A DNA stretch of 42,846 bases, from the NCBI GenBank assembly GCA_030699445.1, contig JAUYMO010000020.1, forward strand, positions 1 through 42,846, written 5' to 3'. This DNA comes from Candidatus Giovannonibacteria bacterium. GTDB taxonomy: Bacteria > Patescibacteriota > Minisyncoccia > UBA11713 > 2-01-FULL-45-33. The notes below the pieces were generated by a model that saw only the letters and a program-made list of their open reading frames with translations, was not told the DNA's origin and did no database searches. Below, piece by piece: positions 28,980 to 36,575 of this stretch. Position numbers and translations under genes: made by a program. Numbering within the stretch: the first letter of the stretch is position 1; each line of letters starts with the position of its first letter.

Positions 28980-29372
28980 ATGACCGACCCAATCGCGGAT
29001 ATGTTAGTGAGAATAAAAAACGCCCAAGCGGCAAAAAAAGAAGCCGCGTCTTTTGAGCACTCAAATATTAAAATGGAAATCGCCAAGGTTTTAGAGCGCG
29101 CGGGATACTTGGGAAGCATAGAGCGGAAAGGCAGAAAAGGCGGCAAACAAATAGAAGTCAAGCTTTTATACGACGAATCGGGAGACCCGAAAATTTCGGG
29201 CGGCAAAAGAGTATCCAAGCCTTCGCAGAGAATCTACCGCGGGTACCGCGAAATTTACGCTTTAAAAAATGGATTCGGAATCGCGATCTACTCAACGCCC
29301 AAAGGAATTATGACGGACCGCGAGGCAAGAAAATATAAATTAGGAGGGGAAGTTTTAATGGAATTATGGTAA
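28980..29372 (+). CDS. rpsH: 30S ribosomal protein S8
   Basis: S8 is a central assembly protein of the 16S platform. The 130-aa product starts MTDPIADMLVRIKNAQAAKK and has KVLERAGYLGSIERKGRKGG and the C-terminal GIAIYSTPKGIMTDREARKY and GGEVLMELW. Its TAA stop directly abuts the first base of a 120-bp inverted-end element. Confidence 0.95.
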   Translation: MTDPIADMLVRIKNAQAAKKEAASFEHSNIKMEIAKVLERAGYLGSIERKGRKGGKQIEVKLLYDESGDPKISGGKRVSKPSQRIYRGYREIYALKNGFGIAIYSTPKGIMTDREARKYKLGGEVLMELW

Positions 29373-29492
29373 CCCCGTTAGAAATCGCGGACACATAAAC
29401 AAAAATATGATATATAATAAAAAGTCGCAATTTATAAGCAATAATCTAGCACGCAACGCATTTTTTGCGTCTGCGTACTATTTCTAACGGGG
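29373..29492. mobile_element. 120-bp element with 13-bp terminal inverted repeats (MITE-like)
   Basis: The ends CCCCGTTAGAAAT (29373-29385) and ATTTCTAACGGGG (29480-29492) are perfect inverted repeats. The interior is AT-rich, with TATAAT-like sequence near 29410 and a hairpin ACGCAACGCATTTTTTGCGT-type near the right end. No coding frame is visible. No clear target duplication was found. It separates rpsH from rplF, and its last base is the first base of the rplF GTG start. Confidence 0.75.
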
Positions 29493-30037
29493 TGAGCCGA
29501 CTAGCAAAAAAACCAATAACTCCGCCGGCGGGGGTGACAATAAAAAAAGAAGGAAGCTTCTGGATTTTTAAGGGGCCAAAAGGGGAGCTTAAAAAATCTT
29601 TTTCTGATTACGTTAATATTGAAGAGCGTGACGGCGCTTTTCTGATTTCTCTGAAAAACGATTCAATCAAAGACGCTTACGCCATGCTTGGCACGACCGC
29701 AGCGCTTTTTAAAAATTGCGTTGAAGGCGCGCAAAACGGATTTGAAAAGAAATTGGAAATTGAAGGAGTGGGCTACCGCGCGCAAATTGACGGCAATGAC
29801 CTGGTTTTATCCATAGGATTTTCGCATCCCGTAAAAATTCCGGCTCCGGAAGGCATAACTTTTAAAGTTGAAAAAAATGTTATTACCATAAATGGCGTAG
29901 ATAAAGAGCAAACCGGTCAGGTAGCCGCTAAAATCCGCGCGGAGAAAAAACCGGAGCCCTACAAAGGCAAAGGCATACATTATCAAGGCGAGGTTATAAG
30001 GAGAAAGGCCGGCAAGAAAGCAGTTTCAACAGCATAA
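29492..30037 (+). CDS. rplF: 50S ribosomal protein L6
   Basis: L6 lies near the factor-binding site of the large subunit. The usual start MSRLAKKPI is obtained from a GTG codon at 29492; the upstream TTG at 29465 lies inside the inverted-end element and adds non-family residues. The 181-aa product has two L6 domains with EGVGYRAQIDGNDLVLSIGF and the signature PEPYKGKGIHYQGEVIRRKA. The GTG start overlaps the terminal repeat by one base. Confidence 0.93.
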   Translation: MSRLAKKPITPPAGVTIKKEGSFWIFKGPKGELKKSFSDYVNIEERDGAFLISLKNDSIKDAYAMLGTTAALFKNCVEGAQNGFEKKLEIEGVGYRAQIDGNDLVLSIGFSHPVKIPAPEGITFKVEKNVITINGVDKEQTGQVAAKIRAEKKPEPYKGKGIHYQGEVIRRKAGKKAVSTA

Positions 30038-30041
30038 TTTT

Positions 30042-30386
30042 ATGGCTCAAAGAAGAAAAATTAGGCATAAACGGGTAAGGGCAAAAATTTCCGGGACTAT
30101 ACAGAAGCCGCGCCTTTCGGTTTACCGCTCAAACAAGCATTTATTTTTACAATTGATTGACGACGAAAAAAATAAAACCTTGCTTTCCATTTCCGACCGT
30201 GAGCTTAAATTAAAGAAAAAAGGCGTTAAAAAATCTGATTTGGCTTACGAAGCGGGAAAACTTTTAGCAAAAAAAGCCAAAGAAAAAAATATAAAAAAAA
30301 TTGTTTTTGACAGAGGCGGTTACCAATACCACGGCAGAGTGCGGAAAGTAGCCGAAGGCGCGAGAGAGGGCGGATTAGAATTTTAA
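30042..30386 (+). CDS. rplR: 50S ribosomal protein L18
   Basis: L18 binds 5S rRNA with L5. The 114-aa product has KISGTIQKPRLSVYRSNKHL, FLQLIDDEKNKTLLSISDRE and the terminal VFDRGGYQYHGRVRKVAEGA. The length is normal, and it lies between rplF and rpsE. Confidence 0.95.
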   Translation: MAQRRKIRHKRVRAKISGTIQKPRLSVYRSNKHLFLQLIDDEKNKTLLSISDRELKLKKKGVKKSDLAYEAGKLLAKKAKEKNIKKIVFDRGGYQYHGRVRKVAEGAREGGLEF

Positions 30387-30396
30387 AAAAATATTT

Positions 30397-30858
30397 ATGG
30401 CAAGACCTCAAAAACCAAAAAGTGAATACGAACAGAAATTAATTGACCTCCGGCGCGTGGCGCGGGTGATGGCCGGAGGCAGGCGCTTTACTTTCCGGGC
30501 GGCGATGGTAATCGGCGACCAAAGAGGGCGTGTGGGCTTTGGCTTGGGGAAAGCCGCCGATACTTCGCAGGCAATTGAAAAAGCAGTGCGCCGGGCGAGG
30601 CAAAATATGATTTCGGTGCCTTTGACCAAAGACCAGTCCATCCCGCACGAGATTTACGCGAAATTCGGCAGCGCCAGGGTTATTTTAAAACCCGCCAAGG
30701 CGGGCAAGGGCTTGGTGGCCGGGGGTTCGGCTCGCACTGTGCTCGCCATGGCTGGAGTGAAAAATGTCAGCGCCAAAATTTTATCGCACACAAAAAACAA
30801 ACTGACCAACGCTTTGGCGACTCTGGAGGCGCTGAAAAAATTAAAAAGCCCAAAATAA
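30397..30858 (+). CDS. rpsE: 30S ribosomal protein S5
   Basis: S5 supports decoding accuracy and mRNA unwinding. The 153-aa product has VARVMAGGRRFTFRAAMVIG, GRVGFGLGKAADTSQAIEKA and RVILKPAKAGKGLVAGGSAR. Normally rpmD (L30) follows; here a 490-bp stretch to rplO holds an antisense orphan gene instead. Confidence 0.95.
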   Translation: MARPQKPKSEYEQKLIDLRRVARVMAGGRRFTFRAAMVIGDQRGRVGFGLGKAADTSQAIEKAVRRARQNMISVPLTKDQSIPHEIYAKFGSARVILKPAKAGKGLVAGGSARTVLAMAGVKNVSAKILSHTKNKLTNALATLEALKKLKSPK

Positions 30859-30874
30859 ATCTCAGAAAATTTGA

Positions 30875-30908
30875 AAAAGAAAAAGCGCCGTACCCATAGG
30901 TCGTGCGC
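30875..30908 (-). terminator. Terminator of the antisense orphan gene
   Basis: On the minus strand GCGC, ACC and GGT, GCGC form an interrupted hairpin (30885-30908) followed by TTTTTCTTTTTC. It also ends close to the rpsE stop. Confidence 0.55.
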
Positions 30909-30924
30909 CTGTTGTTGTCGCCTA

Positions 30925-31200
30925 TCAAAAGATACTAAATTCTAGCCTTTTTTTCGCCCTTTTTCGTCCTTCCTTGCGAAGATCGGCTTGTACGCCGAGA
31001 TCCCCATCATCGGATTGCCAGTGAATTTCCTGTAGTCGCTTTTTCCATGCCGCGATGATTTTATAATGCCCCTTCTGAAGCTTGGTTGCTTTAATGAGCT
31101 TTGCCAATAACTTCATTTCCGAATCGGAAGCCTCGCTGATCACATAGCTGATCGACTTATAGAAAGGATACTTCTTTCCAGTATAGTAGGCCTTTTTCAT
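30925..31200 (-). CDS. Orphan antisense protein at the rpmD site, 91 aa
   Basis: I do not recognise this protein. It is basic and mostly helical (MKLLAKLIKATKLQKGHYKI, AAWKKRLQEIHWQSDDGDLG) and ends in a Lys/Arg-rich tail (RKEGRKRAKKRLEF). Size and charge resemble a nucleic-acid binder, but no motif supports that. It is oriented against the operon, has a TTGACA promoter, a long leader, a Shine-Dalgarno (AAGGAG) and a hairpin terminator. Confidence 0.65.
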   Translation of the reverse strand: MKKAYYTGKKYPFYKSISYVISEASDSEMKLLAKLIKATKLQKGHYKIIAAWKKRLQEIHWQSDDGDLGVQADLRKEGRKRAKKRLEFSIF

Positions 31201-31276
31201 ATGCCCCTTCTCCTTTCAAGGAATTTGAATTTTGTTGGGCACGCCAATAATTTGAACTTAATTTACATCTTATTTA

Positions 31277-31305
31277 AAGCTAGCATATCTATTTATATAT
31301 GTCAA
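31277..31305 (-). promoter_or_regulatory. Promoter of the antisense orphan gene
   Basis: On the minus strand TTGACA (31300-31305), a 17-nt spacer ending TGC, and TAGCTT (31277-31282). The leader is about 70 nt and carries AAGGAG close to the ATG. Confidence 0.75.
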
Positions 31306-31335
31306 GCGCTTGCATACTGGCGTTTTTTAAGCTAG

Positions 31336-31341
31336 CATAAT
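31336..31341 (+). promoter_or_regulatory. -10 of rplO, leaderless type
   Basis: CATAAT ends 7 nt before the rplO ATG. It restarts transcription after the antisense gene. Confidence 0.55.
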
Positions 31342-31348
31342 TGTCATT

Positions 31349-31777
31349 ATGCAGGTTCATAATTTAACAAAATCAACCAATAAAAAACAGAAGAGAATCG
31401 GGCGCGGTGGGAAGCGCGGGTCATTTTCGGGCAGGGGAATTAAGGGACAAAAAGCCCGTGCCGGCAGGCGTGTTCGTCCGCAAATCCGTGATATCATAAA
31501 GAAGCTCCACAAGCGCCGCGGCTACGGCAGAAGCCGGGCACAGTCGGTGAACGCTAATAAAGCCAAAATAGCGGTGGTAAATTTGGGCGCGCTGGACAAA
31601 GCATTTAAGGATGGCGACAAAATTACTCCCAAAGAATTAGTAGCGGCGCGGTTGGTAAAAATGCAGGGAAACAAAATGCCAAAGATTAAAATTTTGGGCG
31701 ACGGCAAACTTACAAAAAAATTGGTTTTTGATAAAAATCTTTTAATGTCCAAATCAGCCAAAGAAAAAATCGGCTAA
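31349..31777 (+). CDS. rplO: 50S ribosomal protein L15
   Basis: L15 is a late-assembly large-subunit protein. The 142-aa product starts MQVHNLTKSTNKKQKRIGRG, continues GKRGSFSGRGIKGQKARAGR and ends with the conserved beta domain (KLTKKLVFDKNLLMSKSAKE). It is followed by secY after one base. Confidence 0.95.
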   Translation: MQVHNLTKSTNKKQKRIGRGGKRGSFSGRGIKGQKARAGRRVRPQIRDIIKKLHKRRGYGRSRAQSVNANKAKIAVVNLGALDKAFKDGDKITPKELVAARLVKMQGNKMPKIKILGDGKLTKKLVFDKNLLMSKSAKEKIG

Positions 31778-31778
31778 C

Positions 31779-33044
31779 ATGTGGGAAAAATTTAAACTTA
31801 TTTTAAGAGATACAGACCTCCGGAGAAAATTTCTTTATCTTTTGGGTTTTTTGGCGGTGTTCCGCCTAATTTCTTCCATTCCGATTCCGGGGATTGACGC
31901 GCTGCGGCTCCGCCAATTTTTTGAGGCAAACCAATTTTTCGGCTTGCTCAATCTTTTTTCGGGAGGCGCTTTGGGAAATCTTTCCATTATGATGCTGGGA
32001 GTCGGGCCGTATATTACCGGCTCAATTATCATGCAGCTTTTAACTATGATTTTTCCCTCTTTAAAAGAATTGGCGCAGGAAGAGGGCGAAGCCGGCAGGC
32101 AAAGATTCAACCAGTATTCGCGCATGCTCACCGTGCCTTTAGCGTTTGTACAGGGATTCGGGCTCTTAACCATTTTGGAACGGCAGGGGATTTTGCAGTT
32201 CCTGACTTTTTACGAAAAGTTCGCCAATGTGATAATTGTCGCGGCCGGCTCTATTTTGCTTATGTGGATAGGCGAGCTGATTTCCGAATACGCTTTGGGC
32301 AACGGCGTATCTCTGCTTATTTTCGCGGGTATTGTGGCAAGTTTTCCCTCCGACCTCCGGCAAACCTTTTTGGCGTATGACGCGTCGCAGCTGCCGACGC
32401 TTATTGCTTTTACGGTAATCGCGGTCATAACCGTGGCGGCGGTTGTCTATATATCGGAAGGAGACCGGCCGGTTCCGGTTTATTATGCTAAAAGAATCCG
32501 CGGCATGCGCATGTATGGCGGCACAACCACTTATCTTCCCTTGAAAGTAAACCAAGCAGGAGTCATTCCGATAATTTTCGCGCTTTCCATTTTGCTTCTG
32601 CCGCAGATGGTCGCCAGTTTTTTTGCCGGTTCAGCCAATGCTGTTTTAAAAATTGTTTCGTCATTCATAATTAATTTTTTCGCGAGCCCCTGGGTTTACG
32701 CCGCCGCTTATTTTCTTTTGGTTTTCCTTTTCACTTATTTTTACACCGCCGTCACATTTGACCCGCAGTCGGTTTCCAAAAATCTCCAGCAAAGCGGGGC
32801 TTTTTTGCCGGGAATCCGCCCGGGAAATTCCACGGCGGAATTTTTAAGCAAAATCGTCACGCGCATAACTTTTGTCGGGGCTTTGTTTTTGGGCGCGGTG
32901 GCGGTTTTGCCGCTTATTTTGCGCGCTCTGACCGGCATCTCAACCCTTGCCATCGGCGGGACGGCTTTGCTGATTGTGGTCTCGGTGGTTTTAGAAACCG
33001 CCAAGCAGGTTGAAGGCCAGCTCTCATTGCGAAGTTATGATTAA
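31779..33044 (+). CDS. secY: Preprotein translocase subunit SecY
   Basis: SecY is the channel of the Sec translocon. The 421-aa product has ten predicted membrane helices, the plug region after helix 1 (IPIPGIDALRLRQFF), the N-terminal signature IMQLLTMIFPSLKELAQEEG and the C-terminal GIRPGNSTAEFLSKIVTRIT. The length and the position between rplO and adk are canonical. Confidence 0.97.
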   Translation: MWEKFKLILRDTDLRRKFLYLLGFLAVFRLISSIPIPGIDALRLRQFFEANQFFGLLNLFSGGALGNLSIMMLGVGPYITGSIIMQLLTMIFPSLKELAQEEGEAGRQRFNQYSRMLTVPLAFVQGFGLLTILERQGILQFLTFYEKFANVIIVAAGSILLMWIGELISEYALGNGVSLLIFAGIVASFPSDLRQTFLAYDASQLPTLIAFTVIAVITVAAVVYISEGDRPVPVYYAKRIRGMRMYGGTTTYLPLKVNQAGVIPIIFALSILLLPQMVASFFAGSANAVLKIVSSFIINFFASPWVYAAAYFLLVFLFTYFYTAVTFDPQSVSKNLQQSGAFLPGIRPGNSTAEFLSKIVTRITFVGALFLGAVAVLPLILRALTGISTLAIGGTALLIVVSVVLETAKQVEGQLSLRSYD

Positions 33045-33052
33045 AAATAGTT

Positions 33053-33655
33053 ATGAAAAATCAGCCTTATAATTTTACTTTTATCGGACGGTCCGGTTGC
33101 GGCAAAGGCACGCAGGCGGATCTTCTCAAAAAATTATTGGAAGAAAAAAGCGGAACTGACAGTGCACTCTATGTTTATACCGGCGCGCGCTTGAGGGAAC
33201 TTGCCGGTCACTCGGAGTTTTTTACGGCAAGATTGTTAGATGAAAAAAGTTTAAAATCCGGCAAGCTAACACCGAACTCTTTAGCTATTTGGGCCTACGC
33301 AACCGAATTTATTCATGGAGTCACCGAAAGCAACCATATTATTATAGACGGCTCACCGCGCCAGGCGCTGGAAGCGGAAGCGTTGGATGAAATGTTTGAT
33401 TTTTATGGCAGAGAAAATGTTTTTCATATTTGGCTGAATGTAAGCGAGGAATGGGCAACCGCGCGTATGAAAGAAAGGGGGCGGTCAGATGACAGCCCGG
33501 AGAGCATTAAGCACCGTTTTGCCTATTACGAAAGAGAGGTTGTGCCGACAATTGAATTTTATAAAAAAGATAAAAAACACAAATTTATAGAAATCAATGG
33601 CGAGCAGACGATGGAAAAAGTTCACGAGGATATCGTGAAAGCGATTGAGTTATGA
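33053..33655 (+). CDS. adk: Adenylate kinase
   Basis: It equilibrates ATP, ADP and AMP. The 200-aa product has the P-loop GRSGCGKGTQ, an AMP-binding region with TGARLRELAG and the DG(S/F)PR motif as IIDGSPRQALEAEALDEM. The LID is the short form (ERGRSDDSPESIKHR). It overlaps map by 4 bp (ATGA), the usual secY-adk-map order. Confidence 0.9.
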   Translation: MKNQPYNFTFIGRSGCGKGTQADLLKKLLEEKSGTDSALYVYTGARLRELAGHSEFFTARLLDEKSLKSGKLTPNSLAIWAYATEFIHGVTESNHIIIDGSPRQALEAEALDEMFDFYGRENVFHIWLNVSEEWATARMKERGRSDDSPESIKHRFAYYEREVVPTIEFYKKDKKHKFIEINGEQTMEKVHEDIVKAIEL

Positions 33656-34425
33656 TTATTAAAAATAAAAAAGAGCTGGAAATTTTGCGGGAAGGCGGCA
33701 AGAGACTTGCCGCTGTTTTGGCTGAAGCCGCGTGCCACGCGATTGCCGGAATTTCCACAAAGGAACTTGACGCGCTCGCGGAAAATTTGATTTTAAAATC
33801 CGGAGGCGCGCCGTCTTTTAAAGGATATAAAGTGCGGGGCGTGCCGCGTCCCTACCCGGGTTCGCTTTGCGTTTCAATAAACGAAGAAGTGGTGCATGGG
33901 TTGCCGTCCGACCGCGAATTAAAAAACGGCGATATCGTCGGCTTGGATATCGGGATGTGGTTTGAAGGCCTATGCACTGATACGGCGATGACTGTTTTAA
34001 TTGGCGGAGGGAAAAACCTGCCTGCCGGCGAGGCAGGTAAATTAATTGACGCGACAAAAAAATCTTTGGAAATCGGCATCGCCGAAGTCCGTGCCGGAGC
34101 GCGTGTTGGCGATATTGGCTTTGCTATTCAAAAATATTTAGAAACAGAAGGATTCGGTGTGGTGCGCGAACTTGTTGGGCACGGCGTTGGGCGGGCAGTG
34201 CATGAAGACCCCGAAATTCCGAATTGGGGCCATCGCGGCGATGGTCCCGAGCTCCGCGAGGGAATGGCAATCGCTTTAGAACCAATGGCGACCGACGGCA
34301 GCCCGAAAGTAAAACTTTCCAAAGACGGCTGGACATGGCTTACGCGCGACTGCTCCCGCGCCGCGCATTTTGAGCATACTTTGGTGGTGAAAAAAAACGG
34401 GGCGGAAGTGTTGACAAGGATTTAA
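33652..34425 (+). CDS. map: Methionine aminopeptidase, type I
   Basis: It removes the initiator methionine. The 257-aa product shows the metal ligands in VGLDIGMWFEGLCTDTAMTV (two Asp), GHGVGRAVHEDPEIPNW (His), ALEPM (Glu) and AHFEHTLVV (Glu), and the substrate His in NEEVVHGLPS. A GC-rich palindromic repeat adds LPAGEAG in frame after the second Asp. The -35 of the following hicBA lies inside its last codons. Confidence 0.96.
   Translation: MIIKNKKELEILREGGKRLAAVLAEAACHAIAGISTKELDALAENLILKSGGAPSFKGYKVRGVPRPYPGSLCVSINEEVVHGLPSDRELKNGDIVGLDIGMWFEGLCTDTAMTVLIGGGKNLPAGEAGKLIDATKKSLEIGIAEVRAGARVGDIGFAIQKYLETEGFGVVRELVGHGVGRAVHEDPEIPNWGHRGDGPELREGMAIALEPMATDGSPKVKLSKDGWTWLTRDCSRAAHFEHTLVVKKNGAEVLTRI
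34017..34037 (+). repeat. GC-rich 21-bp palindromic repeat in map
   Basis: It begins CCTGCCTGCCGGCGAGG and is the exact reverse complement of the 21-bp copy in the murE-like gene. Seven codons are added in frame. Confidence 0.9.
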
Positions 34426-34439
34426 ATTTAGAATAATAT
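34411..34439 (+). promoter_or_regulatory. Promoter of the second hicBA, leaderless type
   Basis: TTGACA (34411-34416), a 17-nt spacer and TAATAT (34434-34439), ending 6 nt before the ATG. The -35 lies within map. Confidence 0.75.
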
Positions 34440-34445
34440 AAACTT

Positions 34446-34664
34446 ATGCGTAAAATAGATTTACAAAATGTGGTTTGGAAAGAGGGCAAGTATTATGTTG
34501 CCCAGTGTTTGAATGTTGACGTTTCTAGTTTCGGTAAAACCAAAAAGGACGCTTTGACCAACCTGCAAGAAGCCCTGGAACTTTATTTTGACGGAGCCAA
34601 AATATCGGATTTGCTGAAAGTGGAGCAACCGACTATCGTGAAGCGCCAACTTCAGTATGCCTAA
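34446..34664 (+). CDS. hicB: HicB-family antitoxin (second hicBA)
   Basis: The 72-aa product shows the short HicB fold: VVWKEGKYYVAQCLNVDVSS, FGKTKKDALTNLQEALELYF and a C-terminal toxin-binding tail. It has no separate DNA-binding domain. It overlaps hicA by 8 bp and has its own consensus promoter. Confidence 0.85.
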   Translation: MRKIDLQNVVWKEGKYYVAQCLNVDVSSFGKTKKDALTNLQEALELYFDGAKISDLLKVEQPTIVKRQLQYA

Positions 34665-34866
34665 ATTTTATTCTTCGGATTACATCATCAAAGTCCTTCG
34701 CAGGAAAGGCTTTGTTTTTGTTTCTCAAAAAGGAAGCCATATGAAATTTCAAAGAGCAAATCCGCCGTTGACCGTGATTATTCCGGCTGGCCGCAAAGAA
34801 ATTCCTATCGGCACTTTCCGCTCGATTTTACGGCAGTCACATCTTAAACAAGAAGATTTCGATTAA
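34657..34866 (+). CDS. hicA: HicA-family toxin, intact
   Basis: HicA is a small dsRBD-like mRNA interferase. The 69-aa product has the N-terminal helix SSDYIIKVLRRKGFVFV, the catalytic SQKGSHMKFQR with His, and the end GTFRSILRQSHLKQEDF. All parts missing from the first copy at 23058-23198 are present here, so this pair is probably functional. Confidence 0.9.
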   Translation: MPKFYSSDYIIKVLRRKGFVFVSQKGSHMKFQRANPPLTVIIPAGRKEIPIGTFRSILRQSHLKQEDFD

Positions 34867-34870
34867 AATG

Positions 34871-34879
34871 TGCTAAAAT
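34871..34879 (+). promoter_or_regulatory. Extended -10 of the glycosyltransferase, leaderless type
   Basis: TGCTAAAAT ends 6 nt before the ATG at 34886. Confidence 0.6.
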
Positions 34880-34885
34880 AAATCT

Positions 34886-35623
34886 ATGCCAAAACCGGAT
34901 ATCTACTTATCTGTAATAATCCCCGCGTATAATGAAGCCGAGCGGTTGCCTAAAACTTTGAGAAGATTTCAGGAATATTTTGCAACGCAGGCGCATAGCT
35001 ATGAAATTTTAGTTGTAAGCGACGGCTCCAGAGATGGCACTGCGGAGGTCGCGGAAAAAATGGCGGGCGAAATTAAAAACCTGCGCGTGATTGGCCGCAA
35101 AAAAAATATGGGCAAGGGCTATTCTGTCCGCGAAGGGATGCTGGCGGCCTACGGCAGAATCCGCCTTTTTGCTGATGCCGACAACGCCACCGACATTTCC
35201 CATTTTGATAAAATGCGCCCGTTTTTTGACGGCGGATACGATGTTGTGATTTGTTCCAGAGATTCCAAAGATGCTCCGGGCGCCAAACAATCCGTGGCTC
35301 AAGTTTGGTGGAAACGCGCGCTGGGGAACATGGGCAATCTGTATATTCAATGGATGGCGGTTCCGGGAATTTGGGATACCCAATGCGGTTTTAAGGCGTT
35401 TCGCGATTACGCCGCCGAAAAAATTTTTTCCGCGGCAAAAATAAATCGCTGGGCTTTTGATGTGGAAACTCTGGCGCTGGCCAAGCGTTTCGGATATAAA
35501 ATTGGAATTATTCCCGCCAATTGGGTCAACGATCCGCGCTCTTCAGTAAACTTTACGGCGTATTTCCGCACCCTTTGGGAAGTTTTTAAAATCATGAGGT
35601 CTTTAAATAAATTAAAATTTTAA
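34886..35623 (+). CDS. Family 2 glycosyltransferase, dolichyl-phosphate-sugar synthase type
   Basis: This 245-aa GT-A enzyme has SVIIPAYNEAERLPKTLRRF, VVSDGSRDGTAEVAEK, the DxD-like FADADNATDISHFDKM and the acceptor region GIWDTQCGFKAFRDYAAEKI. These features match polyprenyl-phosphate glucosyl- or mannosyltransferases such as ALG5/DPM1. No C-terminal membrane helices are present, so it probably acts at the inner face of the membrane. It heads a run galT-like, tpiA, pgk. Confidence 0.85.
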   Translation: MPKPDIYLSVIIPAYNEAERLPKTLRRFQEYFATQAHSYEILVVSDGSRDGTAEVAEKMAGEIKNLRVIGRKKNMGKGYSVREGMLAAYGRIRLFADADNATDISHFDKMRPFFDGGYDVVICSRDSKDAPGAKQSVAQVWWKRALGNMGNLYIQWMAVPGIWDTQCGFKAFRDYAAEKIFSAAKINRWAFDVETLALAKRFGYKIGIIPANWVNDPRSSVNFTAYFRTLWEVFKIMRSLNKLKF

Positions 35624-35627
35624 TTTT

Positions 35628-36575
35628 ATGAAGCCAACAATAGAATTTCGCAAAGATATTGTTTCCGGGGACTGGGTTTTGATTTCCACGGACATTCAAA
35701 AAAAACCCGTGTTTTTTAAACGCATTAAAACAAAACCGTTTCCCAAATCAAGATGTCCATTTGAAACAATTCAACAATCCAAAGACCGATGGGTTCATGT
35801 TTTCCCTAATAAATATCCGGTTGTCGCGCGCTCCAATATCTGCCCGCCATTGGAAAAATGCGGCATACACGAAAAAAAAATCGGCGTCGGGTTTCAGGAG
35901 GTAGTCGTGACCAGGTCCCACGAAAGGCATTTCGCGCTTATGACTCGGGATGAAATATGTTTGGTTTTGGAGGCCTACCAATCAAGATACCAGGCGCTGG
36001 CTAGCGAGCCATGCGTGGATTACATTTTAATAATTCACAATCACGGCTCGCGCGCCGGAGCCACCGTGCCCCATCCGCATTCCCAAGTTTTCGCGATTCC
36101 AATAATCCCACCGGACGTGAAAAGAAGCTTGGAGGGTTCGCATAATTATTTTCGCGCGCACAGGCGCTGCGTCCATTGTGATATTTTAAAGGATGAGCTT
36201 AAGGAAAAAGAGCGCACTATTTATCAAAACAAGCGTTTTGTGGTTTTGGCGCCTTATGCTTCGCGGGTCTCGTATGAAGTCAGGATATTCCCGAAATTCC
36301 ACGAGTCGCGTTTTGAAGTTATAGACCAGGCGCAAAGAAAAGATTTATCGGACGCGATGAGCTTTGTTTTCCAGAGAATTTTTAAAAAAAATAAAAATCC
36401 CGATTATAATTTTTTTATCCACACCGCTCCGCCGAAAGAGCGCCACGCCGAGCATTACCATTGGCACATGGAGATTTTGCCGAGGGCCGCAATTTGGGGC
36501 GGGTTGGAATTGGGCGCGGGGATTGACGTCGTCAAAATTTCTCCCGAAGAAACAGCTAAACTTTTAAGAAGATGA
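35628..36575 (+). CDS. galT: Galactose-1-phosphate uridylyltransferase-like (HIT superfamily)
   Basis: This 315-aa protein follows the GalT layout: an N-terminal half with EFRKDIVSGDWVLIST and the single CPFE, the nucleophile motif VPHPHSQVFAIPIIP, and a C-terminal half with CVHCDIL and HYHWHMEILPR. The reaction would be exchange of sugar-1-phosphates between UDP-sugars. Related ADP-glucose or ATP-adenylyl transferases share these motifs, so the substrate is not certain. It overlaps tpiA by 4 bp. Confidence 0.82.
   Translation: MKPTIEFRKDIVSGDWVLISTDIQKKPVFFKRIKTKPFPKSRCPFETIQQSKDRWVHVFPNKYPVVARSNICPPLEKCGIHEKKIGVGFQEVVVTRSHERHFALMTRDEICLVLEAYQSRYQALASEPCVDYILIIHNHGSRAGATVPHPHSQVFAIPIIPPDVKRSLEGSHNYFRAHRRCVHCDILKDELKEKERTIYQNKRFVVLAPYASRVSYEVRIFPKFHESRFEVIDQAQRKDLSDAMSFVFQRIFKKNKNPDYNFFIHTAPPKERHAEHYHWHMEILPRAAIWGGLELGAGIDVVKISPEETAKLLRR

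Noticed and set aside
29465-29491. TTG at 29465 as the L6 start
   Set aside because: It adds residues encoded by the inverted-end element, while GTG at 29492 gives the family start MSRLAKKPI.
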